Shown piece after piece: positions 35,526-38,491 of a stretch of 38,491 bases of DNA. The DNA is taken from positions 1 through 38,491 of the forward strand of contig CACYSG010000023.1 in NCBI GenBank assembly GCA_902776955.1, in the 5' to 3' direction. This stretch comes from an uncultured Bacteroidales bacterium. GTDB taxonomy: Bacteria > Bacteroidota > Bacteroidia > Bacteroidales > Muribaculaceae. The notes under the pieces are model-generated. The model did not search any database. It was not told the DNA's origin and saw nothing but the letters and a program-made list of their open reading frames with translations. The position numbers were made by a program, and so were the translations under genes. Positions within the stretch are counted from its first letter, which is position 1, and each line of letters begins with the position of its first letter.

Positions 35526-35915
35526 ACGCCAAGGCGCAAAGGCGCAAAGTTTTTTCAGACAACTGGAACAACGGTCGCATAAAAACTTTCTTTTTTAGGC
35601 ATCCGCGCGGAAAGGGGACGGATCTGCTGGATGAAAAATGCGTGCATTTTTCGGACTGAAGATCCGTCCCCCCGACACCACAACTTGTCCCCACGCCAAG
35701 GCGCAAAGGCGCAAAGGATTTTTTCAGACAACTGGAACAACGGTCGCACAAAAACTTTCTTTTTTAGGCATCCGCGCGGAAAGGGGACGGATCTGCTGGA
35801 TGAAAAATGCGTGCATTTTTCGGACTGAAGATCCGTCCCCCCGGCACCACAACTTGCCCCCACGCCAAGGCGCCAAGGCGCGAAGTTTTTTTTCAGACAA
35901 CTGGAACAACAAAAT
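35526..35915. repeat. Tandem array of a roughly 168-base hairpin-forming unit
   Basis: Two full copies (35526-35692, 167 bases; 35693-35861, 169 bases) and a third truncated after about 55 bases. Each begins CACGCCAAGGCGCAAAGGCG and contains nested palindromes: GGACGGATCT against AGATCCGTCC enclosing GAAAAATGC-GT-GCATTTTTC. An isolated related piece (CGCCTTGGCGTGG) lies at 35488-35500. Frames reading through it are repeated peptide shadows, not genes. It lies in the divergent gap between the LRR gene and the DUF4091 gene. Confidence 0.85.
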
Positions 35916-36255
35916 AATAAATAATAGAGTTGTATGAGTTGTTTATTGTTGTTCAAGTTGTTTGATTAAGGTGCGAATAGTTGTTTGATTAAGCAGCGTA
36001 AAGTTGTTTTATCAGAGGTTGTTACGGATTTGTTGGTTTTTGTTTCTTTTTCTTAATATTTTTCGTATTTTATTTGCATATTTCAAGTGTTTTCCCGTAC
36101 TTTGTAACGAAGTTTAAAAGCTCCAACTTTAGTACGATTCAACCTCCAAAATTAGTGTAGCTCTTGTTGTTTTGTTCATCTCCTGACCAAATTCAGCAAA
36201 TGAGTTATAGTTACCTAATTATCAACAAATTATTAATTCTAAACAACCAAACAAA
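35916..36255. other. AT-rich leader region of the DUF4091 gene
   Basis: About 340 bases with no gene. The sequence is strongly AT-rich. A near-match TTTATTTGC lies near 36069-36077 but without a -33 TTG. No terminator or structured element was identified. Confidence 0.4.
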
Positions 36256-38391
36256 ATGGAAACCATTGATTTACTTTTAAGAAGGGCACAAAGGGTTGTC
36301 CTGCTCGTCCTGCTACTGAGTGTGGCCGGAGTGACAAATGTGTATGCAGATGATGAACCGGATCCGGATCCATATCTGTTTTATACGCTTTTCAATGACT
36401 ATCAGGCATGCGAGTCAAAGGTTCCACTGAGGGAGTGGAACGGAATTGACGACATCAGATGCCAGCAATTACCCAAAAACGAGGCGTCCTTGCAAGCGTC
36501 ATGGTATTACCACAACTATGAGGACAGGACCAGTGGATTCGTGGCCCTGGCGCAAAACGAGAGAGAGGGCTTCCATGTGTTCTTCCGCGAGCAGGAAAAG
36601 GAACGCAACCTCAGGATTGTCATCAGCCCGTTTGTCAATGACCAGAACGAGGTGCTGCCCTATACGATGTATTGGGAAGACTTCTTCTTTGCCCCCGGTG
36701 TCGGCATTCCTGATTCATTAGCCGAAGCCCTGGTCCCCTATGCCGGCGAAATCCAGAAGACCGAAGTGGGCCACAACAAGGTGTTCTATGTGGAGCTGAG
36801 GTCAAAGATGGACCAGACTCCCGGCATGTATTCCTCGACCATCACGGCCTATGACGGGGACGAAGTCATAGCGACCCGAGCGATGACCGTCAGGGTCTGG
36901 AACTTCGCCTTGCCCGAGAATCACTACTCTGAAACGGTCATGGGACTGTACAACTGCAATTCGGGCTATCAGGCCACGCGGACCATCTTCTCGTTGAACG
37001 GCCTTGAAGTGGACAACTACGGGAACCCGTCCGAAGCTGATTTGGAACGGGCCAAACAGGTTTTGAACGGTTATCAGGAGTGCCTGCTCGATCATGGCGT
37101 GAGCACATTCGAGATTCCCCGTTGGCTGCTGAACGATGACCGCAAGGCTGCCGAGTTGACCATGGCCGACCCGCGCCGCAAGGTATTCTCGGTTCCGGTT
37201 AACCGCGGCCACTTCTACAACGGGGACTTCACCGCCGCGGCCAAAGAGACCATCAACAAGTATAGAAGTATCGTGTATAATAATCCGTTCTTGAAGGACA
37301 AGGCTTTCTTTTATCCGATAGATGAGCCCACGGCTGCCGAAAGCACCGTGGCATTGATTGATGCCATCTGCGAGAGGCTGAGTGAACTGTGGCCCAGCTA
37401 TCATGCCGTTGCCCCGTTCTGGGCCGACTTCCAACAGATGACCGAGATATTCAACGGTAAAATCGATATCATCTGTCCTAATCAGGGCTCGTTTGACCCC
37501 CGCAACTCCAATTACGACCTCAAGCAGTCCAACTTCATGGACTTCAAGGACCGTGAGAACCATCCCGAATGGTTCCGCACCTGGCGCTACCAGGGAGATG
37601 CCAAATGCGGCGGCACCTACTTCTGGATCTTTAATATCTCGCAGCTTGGCGTCATGCGCCGCGTTCCCTTCTGGCAGCAGTGGTACATGAACAGTGACGG
37701 CTGGCTGCAATGGAATTGCGCCTACCTGCCCGACAACTGGGAAAAGAAAGTACTGCCCCCGTCTGGCGGCATCCAGACAGGTAACGGTGACGGCGTTTTG
37801 ATCTATCCCGGAACGATGTGGGGACAGAATGCCGAAACGCCCATCACCTCGTTGCGCCTGAAACAAGTGACCGACGGCATCGAGGATTACGATTACCTGC
37901 ACCTGGGTATGGAATTCCTGGACGAGAGCAGTTTGAAATCGGCTGTTGGGAGTTTCTTGTGGGGTGATTACGCCAACAATTGCAAGTCCATCAACAAGGA
38001 ATATGAATTCTATGCTGCCTACACTTGCACCTTCCTGCAGCGTGCCCGATATAACGTCGGCCAGTTGCTGAGTGCCGCCAACACCGAGCACAACTGGGGT
38101 GAGTGGCAAGTCGCCGTACGGCCCGACAGAACGCACAACGGACTGGAAATCAAGACCTGCCTGGATTGTGGCGCTCAATCAAGCCGCATTAAGGTATGGG
38201 ACGGTGACGAGCCCGGCGACGTCAATGGCGATGGCTTTGTGAATATCACCGACATCACCGAGCTGATCAACATCCTGCTGAATGCCGAGGGTGTCCCGAC
38301 CAGCCCCGAGAGCGCCGACATGAATAGCGACGGCGCCATCACCGTCACCGACGCCACAATGCTCATCAGCTTCATCCTAGACCTCGATTAA
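36256..38391 (+). CDS. Secreted DUF4091 glycoside-hydrolase-like protein with C-terminal dockerin
   Basis: An exported protein of 711 residues. The N-terminal hydrophobic stretch (about 12-31) is a signal peptide. A beta-sandwich-like domain (about 40-215) ends at RVWNFALPENHY, followed by a TIM-barrel-like region whose YPIDEP motif (Asp356-Glu357) and later DGIEDYDYL (about 540-548) are typical of DUF4091 proteins, which are related to glycoside hydrolases. A short segment from EHNWGEWQV to CLDCGAQ resembles a Cys-pair repeat found in secreted bacterial proteins. Two dockerin loops (GDVNGDGFVNITDI and ADMNSDGAITVTDA) end the protein at about 654-711. The glycan substrate is unknown. It is transcribed away from the LRR genes. 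Confidence 0.85.
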   Translation: METIDLLLRRAQRVVLLVLLLSVAGVTNVYADDEPDPDPYLFYTLFNDYQACESKVPLREWNGIDDIRCQQLPKNEASLQASWYYHNYEDRTSGFVALAQNEREGFHVFFREQEKERNLRIVISPFVNDQNEVLPYTMYWEDFFFAPGVGIPDSLAEALVPYAGEIQKTEVGHNKVFYVELRSKMDQTPGMYSSTITAYDGDEVIATRAMTVRVWNFALPENHYSETVMGLYNCNSGYQATRTIFSLNGLEVDNYGNPSEADLERAKQVLNGYQECLLDHGVSTFEIPRWLLNDDRKAAELTMADPRRKVFSVPVNRGHFYNGDFTAAAKETINKYRSIVYNNPFLKDKAFFYPIDEPTAAESTVALIDAICERLSELWPSYHAVAPFWADFQQMTEIFNGKIDIICPNQGSFDPRNSNYDLKQSNFMDFKDRENHPEWFRTWRYQGDAKCGGTYFWIFNISQLGVMRRVPFWQQWYMNSDGWLQWNCAYLPDNWEKKVLPPSGGIQTGNGDGVLIYPGTMWGQNAETPITSLRLKQVTDGIEDYDYLHLGMEFLDESSLKSAVGSFLWGDYANNCKSINKEYEFYAAYTCTFLQRARYNVGQLLSAANTEHNWGEWQVAVRPDRTHNGLEIKTCLDCGAQSSRIKVWDGDEPGDVNGDGFVNITDITELINILLNAEGVPTSPESADMNSDGAITVTDATMLISFILDLD

Positions 38392-38491
38392 TTTGACTCG
38401 TCCTAAAAAAAGTTGACAGATTAATACGTTTTATCACTACCAAGACGGGTAATGCTGAGCCGTCATTGTTGGTGCTAAAGTCTGTTGGGGG
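38392..38491. other. End of window, unassigned 100 bases
   Basis: After the DUF4091 stop the sequence contains GACTCGTCCTAAAAAAAGTT near 38396. It has the look of an insertion-sequence end, but no transposase is visible before the window stops. No gene starts here. Confidence 0.3.

Noticed and set aside
35323-35956. Frames through the 168-base array, including the upstream extension of the LRR gene
   Set aside because: They encode the same peptide twice because of the DNA repeat and lie upstream of the likely promoter; the signal peptide starts at 35322.
36802-38178. 458-codon minus-strand frame opposite the DUF4091 gene
   Set aside because: It is antisense to a well-supported secreted protein with signal peptide and dockerin.

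Overview
The window looks like chromosome of a member of the Bacteroidales, probably a gut-type lineage near Prevotellaceae or Muribaculaceae; the genus cannot be fixed from the sequence alone. The evidence is the Bacteroidetes promoter signature TAnnTTTGC, with a TTG about 20 bases upstream, in front of several genes; weak Shine-Dalgarno sequences; the Bacteroidetes gene order of the division and cell-wall (dcw) cluster; and secreted BspA-like leucine-rich repeat proteins that carry dockerin-type repeats.

Region 1 (1-4.8 kb) holds dapF (minus strand, cut by the left edge by only a few codons), a divergent PatB/MalY-type aminotransferase, a membrane acyltransferase and serS.

Region 2 (4.8-20.1 kb) is a complete minus-strand dcw cluster read from rsmH to ftsZ: rsmH, ftsL, ftsI, murE, mraY, murD, ftsW, murG, murC, ftsQ, ftsA, ftsZ. 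Genes are tightly packed or overlapping. mraZ is not in its usual place ahead of rsmH. MurE has the DNPR signature of meso-diaminopimelate ligases. This fits the flanking dapF and lysA, which make and consume meso-DAP, so the window groups precursor supply, lipid-II synthesis and septation.

Region 3 (20.5-25.7 kb) has lysA, an Lrp/AsnC regulator and a GDP-mannose pyrophosphorylase gene on the plus strand. They are followed by a strong bidirectional terminator and a minus-strand group: argR, an ArgC-like gene overlapping argR by 4 bases, and a short ssb. The ArgC-like protein has lost the catalytic cysteine and apparently the catalytic histidine.

Region 4 (25.7-38.5 kb) is accessory. It has a repeat- and hairpin-rich gap with a tandem 95-base unit, a membrane-anchored patatin-like protein, and four dockerin-bearing secreted products: a small one, two BspA-like LRR proteins (one apparently frameshifted, with a C-terminal FISUMP-like domain) and a DUF4091 glycosidase-like protein. 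Two copies of a roughly 115-130 base element with imperfect terminal inverted repeats bracket one BspA gene. A tandem array of a roughly 168-base hairpin-forming unit separates the other from the DUF4091 gene. No tRNA, rRNA, CRISPR array or intact insertion sequence was seen.
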